Source of the DNA: Gammaproteobacteria bacterium GWE2_37_16
GTDB taxonomy: Bacteria > Pseudomonadota > Gammaproteobacteria > UBA9339
Reading direction: 5' to 3'
DNA: 13,601 nt
Assembly (NCBI GenBank): GCA_001801285.1
Contig: MGXG01000087.1
Location: 1-13,601, forward strand
Shown: in pieces, positions 1-6,593 of the stretch
Numbering within the stretch: the stretch's first letter is position 1
Layout: every line of letters begins with the position of its first letter
The notes under the pieces: model-generated
What the model was told of the DNA's origin: nothing
What the model saw: the letters and a program-made list of their open reading frames with translations, nothing else
Databases searched by the model: none
Position numbers and translations under genes: made by a program

Positions 1-443
1 CCGTTTTTATTTGTTTACTGTCGGGGGCAATTGTATCTTTTGGTAATTTAATGCCGCGTTTGAATTTTCCTTTGGAAATTGATTACGCGCATGTAACGCG
101 TTATGGAAATGAATTTCAAGGGGGTAAGAATTTGCTTTGGAAAGCAGTGCCGGCAAGTAATTTGCGTGATCGTACTGTGGTTATTTTTGACGATATTTTG
201 GATGAAGGATTAACTTTGGCGGCAGTTATTCAATATTGCCAAAAACAGGGTGCAAAAGAAGTTTTTAGCGCGGTATTGCTCGATAAACAAAGACCTCGTC
301 CTCCACAAGGATTGCAAAATGCAGATTTTACTTGCCTTAAGATAGAAAACGATTTTGTTATTGGGTATGGATTAGATTACAAAAATTATTTACGTAATTT
401 GCCGGGGATTTATTTGTATCGAGGTGATTTAACTGGCAGTTAA
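1..443 (+). CDS. hpt: Hypoxanthine(-guanine) phosphoribosyltransferase, 3' part only
   Basis: Purine salvage enzyme of the cytoplasm: transfers the phosphoribosyl group of PRPP to hypoxanthine (and usually guanine) to give IMP/GMP. The reading frame is open from base 3 with no start, so the 5' end lies outside the window; 146 residues are visible of a family length near 180. An ATG at 51 is internal, because the 16 codons before it encode the conserved beta strand (LLSGAIVSFGNL) that precedes it in the family. The PRPP-binding loop VVIFDDILDEGLTL is encoded at about 177-218, with the acidic pair DD and the Asp-Glu-Gly turn typical of the Pseudomonas-type Hpt. The C-terminal part ending in YGLDYKNYLRNLPGIYL also matches that type (hood region and purine pocket). 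The stop is TAA at 441-443. I see no clear terminator after it. Confidence 0.9.
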   Translation, partial: VFICLLSGAIVSFGNLMPRLNFPLEIDYAHVTRYGNEFQGGKNLLWKAVPASNLRDRTVVIFDDILDEGLTLAAVIQYCQKQGAKEVFSAVLLDKQRPRPPQGLQNADFTCLKIENDFVIGYGLDYKNYLRNLPGIYLYRGDLTGS

Positions 444-506
444 ACGACATAGACACGGGCATTAGCTACATATTATAGTGTAAATTGTAACGCAATCTAA
501 CTAAAG

Positions 507-550
507 CTTGCGGCTACGACTTGCGGTGTGGCTACGACTTGTGGCTACGA
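507..550 (-). repeat. Three tandem fragments of the GTAG repeat family
   Basis: CTTGCGGCTACGA (507-519), an 18-base variant ending TGTGGCTACGA (520-537) and CTTGTGGCTACGA (538-550) follow one another directly. On the minus strand each reads TCGTAGCCRCAAG, the head (GTAGCCGCA) of the palindromes found intact at 9195-9217 and 13294-13316, without the second half of the palindrome. They look like decayed or truncated REP copies amplified in tandem in the spacer between hpt and the rhomboid gene. Confidence 0.6.
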
Positions 551-585
551 AATTATATAAAAAACTTTTTATGATTATTTGAAAT

Positions 586-1161
586 ATGAATTTAGAAGAA
601 CTTGTTTCGTCAGTGCAATCTATTGCAGTTTCATTTCAGCATAATTTTATTTTTGCACTGATTTTTCTTGGTGTTTTTTGGGTTTGTCATTTTTTGAATT
701 GGTTAGTAAATTATCATTTGAATGTGCTAGGTATTTATCCGCGTAGCGTACGCGGTTTGTTTGGTATTGTTTTTACACCGTTTTTGCATCGCGATTTTAA
801 CCATCTTTTTTTCAATTCCATTCCTCTTTTTGTTTTGGCTATTTTGATTTTGCAACATAATCGCACGCATTTTTACTATGTCTCAGCTACAATTATGTTA
901 TTGAGTGGTCTTGGGATTTGGCTTTTTGGTAAACGCGCCATTCATATTGGAGCTAGCAGCCTTGTTATGGGGTATTTCGGTTATTTATTGGCAGATGCTT
1001 ATTACCAGTTTAATGCTGGCTCGCTTATTTTGGCGCTTTTAGCTTTATATTATTTTGGTGGGCTTTTTTTAGCTTTAATCCCAAGTGGTCGTAAAGAAGT
1101 TTCCTGGAGCGGACATTTATTTGGCTTTTTGGCGGGTATTGCGGCGGCGTATTTATTTTAA
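586..1161 (+). CDS. Rhomboid-family intramembrane serine protease
   Basis: Predicted inner-membrane protease that would cut substrate proteins within or near the membrane. The 191-residue protein is almost entirely hydrophobic, with about six membrane segments, which fits the small bacterial rhomboid core. Three family motifs are in order: HLFFN at 73-77 (the His and Asn of the oxyanion region, as in GlpG HxxxN), IGASS at 121-125 with Ser124 as the expected nucleophile, and SGHLFGFLAG at 176-184 with His177 as the partner of the dyad. No soluble N-terminal domain is present beyond about 20 residues. The family motif is usually GxSG; here the last position is Ser. The start ATG at 586 has no good Shine-Dalgarno, and an in-frame TGA at 580-582 rules out anything longer. 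It is followed convergently by pdxT. The substrate cannot be read from the sequence. Confidence 0.85.
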   Translation: MNLEELVSSVQSIAVSFQHNFIFALIFLGVFWVCHFLNWLVNYHLNVLGIYPRSVRGLFGIVFTPFLHRDFNHLFFNSIPLFVLAILILQHNRTHFYYVSATIMLLSGLGIWLFGKRAIHIGASSLVMGYFGYLLADAYYQFNAGSLILALLALYYFGGLFLALIPSGRKEVSWSGHLFGFLAGIAAAYLF

Positions 1162-1206
1162 TTTCACAGGCAGTGAATTTACACATAGTTGCCAGTGAGG
1201 TGATAA

Positions 1207-1217
1207 CTTGCGGCTAC
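1207..1217 (-). repeat. Fragment of the GTAG repeat family
   Basis: CTTGCGGCTAC (minus strand GTAGCCGCAAG) repeats the motif seen at 507-550. It lies in the 69-base convergent spacer between the rhomboid gene and pdxT. Only the GTAG head is recognisable, and in isolation an 11-mer is weak evidence. Confidence 0.35.
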
Positions 1218-1230
1218 TGGTTTGTGGCAG

Positions 1231-1896
1231 TCACAGGTTACAAAAATACTCATAAACACGATTATCTTCCGTAAGTTCAGGATGAAATGATGCAACAAGG
1301 ATATTTTTTTGTTGCACTAGCATTGGCTGATCTTGGAAAGTGACAAGAATTTCTACATCTTTACTGTCAATACTACGAATTTTTGGGGCACGAATAAAAA
1401 CCAATTCTATTTCTCTGGTATTTTGGTTGATATTTGGATTTTTGGATATGGTGTGTTGATTTATATAGCAATTTTGTTTACATGTAATTGTGTTTTCTGG
1501 AAAAACATCCCGGTTTAGTAATTTTTCGCTGACAATTTGCCCAGATGCGATGAAGCTGTCCAACTGTCTGCCATAAGCATTGCGTTCTACGGTAATGTCG
1601 ATCAAACCTAAACTTTTTTGTTGCGGAATAATATTTTTTGCCAAAAGAATCATGCCGGCGCAGGTGCCGAAAATTGGTTTATCGCTAGATCGTCCAAAAT
1701 ATTCTAAGGCTTCCAGCATTTTCATAGGAGCCATTAGTTTTAGCAAGGCACTGCTTTCGCCGCCGGGAATAATTAAAGAATCAACAGCGCCCAAATCATC
1801 AGGTTGTTTGATGAGCCTCCATGGTTGCTCCAATTCTTGAAGTTTTTTACTATGGGCAGCGAAATCTCCTTGCAGCGCTAATACGCCAACAACCAT
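1231..1896 (-). CDS. pdxT: PLP synthase glutaminase subunit PdxT, with an insertion
   Basis: Hydrolyses glutamine and passes ammonia to PdxS for pyridoxal 5'-phosphate synthesis (DXP-independent route). From the ATG at 1896 the protein has 221 residues and begins MVVGVLALQGDFAAH, the family's canonical N-terminus. A TTG at 1905 would add three residues and overlap pdxS, which I consider less likely. Visible class I glutaminase features: GGESS at 45-49, nucleophile Cys79 in FGTCAGM, the RNAYGRQLDSF segment near 105-115, FIRAP near 167-171, and the His205/Glu207 pair in SFHPEL. The family is usually about 190 residues; the excess is an Asn/Gln-rich stretch at about 130-162 (including NQHTISKNPNINQN) just before FIRAP. 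The catalytic triad is intact, so the enzyme should be active. The ATG is two bases after the pdxS stop, so translation is probably coupled. Confidence 0.95.
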   Translation of the reverse strand: MVVGVLALQGDFAAHSKKLQELEQPWRLIKQPDDLGAVDSLIIPGGESSALLKLMAPMKMLEALEYFGRSSDKPIFGTCAGMILLAKNIIPQQKSLGLIDITVERNAYGRQLDSFIASGQIVSEKLLNRDVFPENTITCKQNCYINQHTISKNPNINQNTREIELVFIRAPKIRSIDSKDVEILVTFQDQPMLVQQKNILVASFHPELTEDNRVYEYFCNL

Positions 1897-1898
1897 CT

Positions 1899-2777
1899 CT
1901 ACCAACCCCGTTCTTGTAATAATTCTTCTTTAGGTAATTTACTGATATCAATACCAACCATAGGCTCACCCAAATCTTCAGATATTTCGGCCAAAAGTTT
2001 TGCGTTTTGATAATGAGTGGTGGCCTGTACAATCGCAGCGGCGCGTTTTCTGGCGTCCCCGGATTTGAAGATTCCTGATCCGACAAAAACCGCTTCAGCA
2101 CCTAGGTGCATTAATAATGCCGCATCAGCAGGGGTGGCGATACCGCCAGCCGCGAAGTTTGGTACTGGCAATTTACCAGTTGCGGCAACCAATTTTACTA
2201 ATTCGTATGGTGCGCCCAATTCTTTAGCGGTGGCCATCATTTCTTCAGCGCCCAATGTTGTTAAACGCTTGATTTCTCTTTGCATTGCGCGCATGTGGCG
2301 CACTGCTTCTACGACATTACCTGAACCAGCTTCACCCTTAGTCCGTATCATAGCGGCACCTTCACCAATTCGGCGCAAAGCTTCACCCAAATTGCGTGCA
2401 CCACAGACAAATGGTACTTTAAAGGCGAATTTATCAACATGATAAGCATCATCAGCTGGTGTTAATACTTCACTTTCATCGATATAATCGACTCCTAACG
2501 CTTCCAGAATTTGTGCTTCGACAAAATGCCCGATGCGAATTTTCGCCATGACTGGAATGTTGACCATTGCCATGATTTCCTTGATCATTTTTGGATCTGA
2601 CATTCTGGCAATACCACCTTGAACACGAATATCGGCAGGCACGCGTTCCAGCGCCATTACTGCGACTGCGCCAGCTTCTTCAGCTATTTTAGCTTGTTCG
2701 GCATTGGTAACATCCATAATTACGCCACCTTTCAACATTTCAGCTAAACCAGTTTTTAAGTTAATTTGTGTTGGCAT
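1899..2777 (-). CDS. pdxS: PLP synthase lyase subunit PdxS
   Basis: Builds pyridoxal 5'-phosphate from ribose 5-phosphate, glyceraldehyde 3-phosphate and the ammonia delivered by PdxT, in a large cytoplasmic complex. The 292 residues match the family length, and the protein is highly conserved. Catalytic residues expected from the Bacillus enzyme are present with an offset of two: Asp22 (IMDVTN), Lys79 (VMAKIRIGH) that carries the sugar imine, and Lys147 (IRTKGEAGSGN), the second lysine that hands over the intermediate. The C-terminal GSGIFKS phosphate-binding segment is also intact. The ATG at 2777 has a GAG-containing purine stretch about eight bases upstream. It is first in a two-gene operon with pdxT and is divergent from rpmF across 168 bases that contain its promoter. 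Confidence 0.98.
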   Translation of the reverse strand: MPTQINLKTGLAEMLKGGVIMDVTNAEQAKIAEEAGAVAVMALERVPADIRVQGGIARMSDPKMIKEIMAMVNIPVMAKIRIGHFVEAQILEALGVDYIDESEVLTPADDAYHVDKFAFKVPFVCGARNLGEALRRIGEGAAMIRTKGEAGSGNVVEAVRHMRAMQREIKRLTTLGAEEMMATAKELGAPYELVKLVAATGKLPVPNFAAGGIATPADAALLMHLGAEAVFVGSGIFKSGDARKRAAAIVQATTHYQNAKLLAEISEDLGEPMVGIDISKLPKEELLQERGW

Positions 2778-2820
2778 AGAAAACTCTTAAAATTTAAATA
2801 CATTGATTATTAATGTTATG

Positions 2821-2844
2821 AAAGTGGAATATTCTAGCCACTTT
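2821..2844. promoter_or_regulatory. Inverted repeat over the pdxST -10 box (possible operator)
   Basis: AAAGTGG (2821-2827) and CCACTTT (2838-2844) form a perfect 7-bp inverted repeat with a 10-base centre. The centre overlaps the predicted -10 box of pdxST, and an 8-base palindrome GAATATTC lies at 2827-2834. The geometry fits a dimeric repressor site; an RNA hairpin in a transcript crossing this spacer is the alternative. Confidence 0.35.
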
Positions 2845-2859
2845 ATTGATAATTATCGA
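2831..2859 (-). promoter_or_regulatory. Predicted promoter of pdxST
   Basis: Read on the minus strand: -35 TCGATA (2859-2854, four of six consensus bases), 17-base spacer, -10 TAGAAT (2836-2831, five of six). This places transcription start about 50 bases before the pdxS ATG. Prediction from sequence only. Confidence 0.5.
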
Positions 2860-2884
2860 CAAAAAGTTGAGGTTTAATTCGCAA

Positions 2885-2913
2885 TTGACAGCCTACCACG
2901 ATAAAGCTACTAT
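2885..2913 (+). promoter_or_regulatory. Predicted sigma-70 promoter of the rpmF-fab cluster
   Basis: A perfect -35 TTGACA (2885-2890), a 17-base spacer and -10 TACTAT (2908-2913, four of six). Transcription would start near 2920, leaving a leader of about 26 bases that holds only the rpmF ribosome-binding site. This is the best promoter-like sequence in the window. Confidence 0.65.
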
Positions 2914-2945
2914 TGCACATTAGTTTTTTTATTGGAGAATTTATT

Positions 2946-3146
2946 ATGGCAGTGCAAAAAAGTCGTGTTACCAGCTCAAGACGTGGTATGCGCAGATCAC
3001 ATGATGGTTTAACTAAGCCAACTTTATCGATTGATTCAACTACTGGTGAAACACATCGTCGTCATCATGTCACAAAAGATGGTTACTATCGCGGCAAGCA
3101 AGTTATCGCGCCAGCTGCTATCGAAGAGACTGAAACAACAGAGTAA
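2946..3146 (+). CDS. rpmF: 50S ribosomal protein L32
   Basis: Small basic protein of the large ribosomal subunit. The start is the ATG at 2946, giving 66 residues beginning MAVQKSRVTSSRRGMRRSHD, the canonical L32 N-terminus; TGGAG at 2933-2937 lies eight bases upstream. A longer reading from a TTG at 2913 overlaps the -10 box and is rejected. The segment HRRHHVTKDGYYRGKQVI matches the C-terminal half, in the form without the four zinc-binding cysteines. It heads the fatty acid cluster as in most Gammaproteobacteria, but the gene that normally precedes it (yceD, DUF177) is absent; the neighbour upstream is divergent pdxS. Confidence 0.97.
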   Translation: MAVQKSRVTSSRRGMRRSHDGLTKPTLSIDSTTGETHRRHHVTKDGYYRGKQVIAPAAIEETETTE

Positions 3147-3437
3147 AATATAAGACTTTCGTGTAGTTTTATTTTAAATTAAGAAGTGATCTACATAAAT
3201 TATCGATTTTTTATTTATGACTATCTTGGTCACTAGCTCTTATGGGTTGGCTGAAGGCAGGGAAAATCGATTCTTTCTTATTTCCAGCTTTCCAGAAAGC
3301 GAAAATAGGAGAGTAGCTAAAAACTCTTTGTTTTTAGTGCGTAGCTGGAGAAATCATATTGTTTCTTTCAGCATCGTCCTGTCGGTTTTTTTATCGATTT
3401 GTGATTTCACTTCCTTAGGAATTACTGGGAAATCAAC
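3147..3437 (+). other. Long spacer between rpmF and plsX with inverted repeats
   Basis: 291 bases without a convincing gene inside an otherwise compact cluster. Two inverted repeats stand out: GCTTTC-CA-GAAAGC within 3282-3305, and CTAAAAAC (3317-3324), loop TCTTT, GTTTTTAG (3330-3337), directly preceded by GTAG (3313-3316). A 74-codon frame (3217-3441) spans most of it but has no Shine-Dalgarno and no recognisable protein features. The spacer could carry a 5' leader, an RNA processing site or a decayed insertion. Confidence 0.4.
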
Positions 3438-4460
3438 TTGAGTAATATAACAATTGCTATCGATGCGATGGGTGGTGACCACGGTACTGTAGTTACCGTG
3501 CCGGCAGCTTTGCGCGCGTTAAAAAAACATCCTGATTTAAAGCTAATTTTGGTAGGTGACCCTGCAGCTATTAAAAAAGAGTTAGATGATAGGCATGTTA
3601 CTGAAGAGCGTTTGGTTATCCAACACGCTTCTGAAGTGGTTATGATGGATGAATCGCCTGCAAAGGCACTGCGTTTGAAGCGAGATTCTTCAATGCGGAT
3701 TGCCGTCAATTTGGTTAAAAGTGAGGCAGCGCAAGCTTGCGTGAGCGCTGGAAATACTGGTGCTCTTATGGCAGTTGCCCATTACGTATTAAAAACTCTG
3801 CATGGCATAGATCGTCCCGCAATTATCAGTCATTTACCTACTTATAAAACAGACAAAAGCGTTACCATGCTCGATTTGGGCGCTAATTCTGATGTTTCTC
3901 CTGAACATTTATATCAATTTGCAGTAATGGGGGCGGTTTTGGCTTCCGCACATTTCAATATTGAAAAGCCACGGGTTGCTTTGCTAAACATCGGGGTCGA
4001 ACAAATTAAAGGCAACGACTTGGTTAAAGCCGCCGATAAACTTTTCGCACAAAGCAATTTCTTTGAATACATAGGCTATATTGAGGCAGATGGTATTTTT
4101 CCGGGAATCGCAGATGTTGTAGTTTGTGATGGTTTTGCTGGAAATATCGCGCTAAAAGCAATGGAAGGCACGGCTAAAATGATTGGTCATTGTGCCAAAC
4201 AAGCTTTTTCACGCAATATTTTCACCAAAATATCGGCATTATTTGCCATGTCTTCTTTAAAACATGTTATTAATCGCCTTGATCCTGGCAAACATAACGG
4301 CGCAAGTTTGATTGGATTAAAGGGTATCGTTGTTAAAAGTCATGGCAATGCCAATGAAAGGGCTTTTGCCAATGCGATTGAAGAGGCTTACATAGAAGTA
4401 GAAAAAAATGTTCCGCAAAAAATTGGAGAGAAGGTAGGTGAGTTGTTAGGGGTGAATTAA
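3438..4460 (+). CDS. plsX: Phosphate acyltransferase PlsX
   Basis: Converts acyl-ACP and phosphate to acyl-phosphate, which PlsY uses to acylate glycerol 3-phosphate: the entry to phospholipid synthesis, at the inner face of the membrane. The 340-residue protein fits the family. Visible motifs: AIDAMGGDHG near the N-terminus (the following residue is Thr where Pro is common), CVSAGNTGALM, LDLGANSD, LLNIGVEQIKGND, DGIFPGIADVVVCDGFAGNIALK and LKGIVVKSHGNAN. The only possible start in frame is TTG at 3438, because an in-frame TGA lies at 3402-3404 and there is no ATG or GTG between. TGGGA at 3426-3430 is well placed seven bases before the TTG. It follows rpmF after 291 bases and precedes fabH by 158. 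Confidence 0.97.
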   Translation: MSNITIAIDAMGGDHGTVVTVPAALRALKKHPDLKLILVGDPAAIKKELDDRHVTEERLVIQHASEVVMMDESPAKALRLKRDSSMRIAVNLVKSEAAQACVSAGNTGALMAVAHYVLKTLHGIDRPAIISHLPTYKTDKSVTMLDLGANSDVSPEHLYQFAVMGAVLASAHFNIEKPRVALLNIGVEQIKGNDLVKAADKLFAQSNFFEYIGYIEADGIFPGIADVVVCDGFAGNIALKAMEGTAKMIGHCAKQAFSRNIFTKISALFAMSSLKHVINRLDPGKHNGASLIGLKGIVVKSHGNANERAFANAIEEAYIEVEKNVPQKIGEKVGELLGVN

Positions 4461-4618
4461 GGAATGGAAAAATCGATATGAGTCGGATTTTGAATGGCGT
4501 AAGCCAGCTCGAAGACCAGTAACATGACGTTTTGAGTAACGAATGAAGGAGTGAAGGAATTAAATTAAGGAATTAGGGAATTGTTTATAATTATCAAATA
4601 TCAGTTAATAAATACAAA
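4461..4618 (+). other. Spacer before fabH with a purine-rich repeat
   Basis: 158 bases between plsX and fabH. Near 4552-4580 the motif (G/A)RGGAATT recurs three times (GAAGGAATT, TAAGGAATT, TAGGGAATT) in a purine-rich run rich in SD-like AGG/GGAG strings, but the fabH start is about 40 bases further on. I see no hairpin with a T-run and no gene. Confidence 0.3.
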
Positions 4619-5581
4619 ATGAGATACTCACGCATTTTAGGTACAGGAAGTTATCTTCCTGAAAAAACTTTAAGCAATGCTGATTTAGAAAAAATGGTTG
4701 ATACCAATGATGAGTGGATAACTCAGCGTACTGGTATTAAAAGCCGTCATATTCGTTCTGAAAGTGATACGACAGTCAGCATGGGTACTGAAGCGGCAAA
4801 AAAAGCTTTGGAAGTGGCGGGAATCGATAAAAATAAAATTGGGATGGTGATTCTTTCAACTTCTTCACCTGATAGACTATATCCTTGTGCTGCAGCAGAA
4901 ATTCAGGCGAATTTGGGATTAAATAATACTTGTTGTCCAGGTTTTGATTTAAATGCTGCATGCTCAGGCTTTATTTATGCCTTAAGTGTGGCTGACCAAT
5001 TTATTCGTTCTGGTTTTCTCGATTATGTTTTGGTTATAGGTAGTGAATCGATAACCAAAATGGCTGACTGGACGGATCGTGCAACTTGTATTTTACTAGG
5101 AGATGGCGCTGGTGCTGTAGTGCTTGGTGCAGATACCGAACCCGGAATTTTGTCAACGCATTTGCATGCCGATGGTTCTTATGGTGGTTTAATTACTCAT
5201 ACAGGAGATTTATACGATAAAACCGTTCCACCATCCTATTTTAAGATGCATGGTAATGAAGTGTTTAAAATCGCCGTTACTAAGCTTGGTGATGTTATCG
5301 ATGAAGCATTAGCTGCTAATAATCTTAAAAAACAAGATATTAATTGGTTAGTGCCGCATCAAGCTAATTTGCGCATTATCCAGGCTACTGCCAAAAAACT
5401 CGAAATTTCTTTAGAGCAAGTTATTTTGACTATTGCAGGACAAGGTAATACTGCTTCTGCTTCAGTACCACTCGCATTAGATGCAGGGATACGTGATGGA
5501 AGGATTAAGCGCGGGGATATGGTGTTTTTAGAGGCATTTAGTGCCGGTTTAGCTTGGGGTGCAGCGGTTGTCAAGTATTGA
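4619..5581 (+). CDS. fabH: Beta-ketoacyl-ACP synthase III
   Basis: Condenses acetyl-CoA with malonyl-ACP to start each fatty acid chain in type II synthesis (cytoplasm). The 320 residues match the E. coli enzyme closely. The catalytic triad is visible: Cys115 in LNAACSGFIYAL, His247 in VPHQAN and Asn277 in GQGNTASASVPLAL (equivalents of Cys112, His244, Asn274). The N-terminal WITQRTGI (34-40) and the GDGAGAVVLG loop (161-170) are also typical. The ATG at 4619 begins the normal N-terminus (MRYSRILGTGSYLPE) but has no Shine-Dalgarno in the 20 bases before it. It is followed by fabD after 29 bases. Confidence 0.98.
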   Translation: MRYSRILGTGSYLPEKTLSNADLEKMVDTNDEWITQRTGIKSRHIRSESDTTVSMGTEAAKKALEVAGIDKNKIGMVILSTSSPDRLYPCAAAEIQANLGLNNTCCPGFDLNAACSGFIYALSVADQFIRSGFLDYVLVIGSESITKMADWTDRATCILLGDGAGAVVLGADTEPGILSTHLHADGSYGGLITHTGDLYDKTVPPSYFKMHGNEVFKIAVTKLGDVIDEALAANNLKKQDINWLVPHQANLRIIQATAKKLEISLEQVILTIAGQGNTASASVPLALDAGIRDGRIKRGDMVFLEAFSAGLAWGAAVVKY

Positions 5582-5610
5582 ATATTTCGTATAGAATAAC
5601 TTAAAAAATT

Positions 5611-6567
5611 ATGACTTCTTTAAATAGCAGTAACACTGCCTTTGCTTTTCCTGGTCAGGGCTCACAAAGTCTTGGTATGTTGGCTGAGTTATCTACAGCA
5701 TATCCCATAATCTATGCGACTTACGATGAGGCTAGTACAGTATTGGGTTATGATTTATGGCGGTTGTGTCAGGAAGGACCAGAAGAAAAACTTAACCGAA
5801 CAGAATTCTCACAACCAATTTTGCTCGCTGGTGGGGTCGCGGTTTGGCGTGCCTGGTTGCAGCAAGGTGGAAAAAAACCCGCTTTTTTAGCAGGACATAG
5901 TTTGGGTGAATACGCTGCTCTAGTTTGTGCCGAAGCGTTTGCTTTTAGTGATGCATTAAAGCTGGTTGCTGAACGAGGTCGTTTGATGCAGGAAGCGGTA
6001 CCTGTTGGTAAAGGGGCTATGATAGCAATTGTTGGGCTTTCTGATGAAAAGATATTAGCTATTTGTTCTGATGCGGCGCAAGGTCAGATTTTAACGCCAG
6101 CTAACTATAATTCCATTGGTCAAACTGTTTTGGCTGGTGAAGTAGAAGCTGCGACACGCGCTGTAGTTTTGGCAAAAAATGCTGGGGCTAAAATAGCCAA
6201 GTTACTTCCGGTAAGTGTTCCTTCTCATTGTGAACTAATGCGATCTGCTGCTGAAAAAATGGCGGAAACACTACAGGATATAAAAATAAATTCACCAAAA
6301 ATTCCGGTTATTCATAATGTTGATGTTGCTGTACATACCGAACCGGAAGAAATTCGGTTAGTATTAGTACAACAGTTATATAGTCCGGTGCGTTGGGTAG
6401 AAACAATTACGGTATTGGCAGAAAAGGGAATGACTGCCATAATTGAATGCGGACCTGGTAAAGTTTTGACTGGATTAAATAGAAGGATTGTTTCGGGATT
6501 GGAAACATTGATGTTGGGGACGGTTGTGGACTTTGAGAACGCATTGAAAAATGAAAAAGCTGTATAA
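5611..6567 (+). CDS. fabD: Malonyl-CoA:ACP transacylase
   Basis: Moves malonyl from CoA to acyl carrier protein, supplying the extender unit for FabH and FabF. The 318 residues agree with the family (about 310). In order: FAFPGQGSQ at 11-19, QPILLAG near 69-74, the nucleophile Ser97 in GHSLGEYAAL, Arg122 in VAERGRLMQEAVP (binds the malonyl carboxylate), His206 in VPSHCELM, and the IIECGPGKVLTGLNRRI segment near the C-terminus. The start ATG at 5611 lies 29 bases after fabH, with only A/T-rich sequence upstream and no clear SD, so translation may depend on ribosomes arriving from fabH. Confidence 0.98.
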   Translation: MTSLNSSNTAFAFPGQGSQSLGMLAELSTAYPIIYATYDEASTVLGYDLWRLCQEGPEEKLNRTEFSQPILLAGGVAVWRAWLQQGGKKPAFLAGHSLGEYAALVCAEAFAFSDALKLVAERGRLMQEAVPVGKGAMIAIVGLSDEKILAICSDAAQGQILTPANYNSIGQTVLAGEVEAATRAVVLAKNAGAKIAKLLPVSVPSHCELMRSAAEKMAETLQDIKINSPKIPVIHNVDVAVHTEPEEIRLVLVQQLYSPVRWVETITVLAEKGMTAIIECGPGKVLTGLNRRIVSGLETLMLGTVVDFENALKNEKAV

Positions 6568-6593
6568 TTAATAATTTATTCGGAGGTTTTTGA

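Noticed and set aside
1162..1230. Small inverted repeats (TTCAC/GTGAA, CCAGT/ACTGG) as a terminator between the rhomboid gene and pdxT
   Set aside because: Stems are only 5 bp and no T-run follows on either strand.
1897..1905. TTG start for pdxT at 1905, overlapping pdxS
   Set aside because: The ATG at 1896 gives exactly the canonical PdxT N-terminus (MxxGVLALQGDF) and needs no overlap.
2017..2442. 141-codon frame on the plus strand opposite pdxS
   Set aside because: Lies entirely within the highly conserved pdxS gene on the other strand and has no protein-like features or SD.
3217..3441. 74-codon frame between rpmF and plsX whose stop overlaps the plsX TTG
   Set aside because: No Shine-Dalgarno, no recognisable domain and composition unlike the neighbouring proteins; the overlap TTGA is probably chance. 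Kept only as part of the spacer description.
4569..4622. Possible 13-residue leader peptide (TTG at 4581) ending in ATGA over the fabH start
   Set aside because: The SD-like AGGG is only two bases from the TTG, too close to work, and TTG-led mini-ORFs are expected by chance in such DNA.
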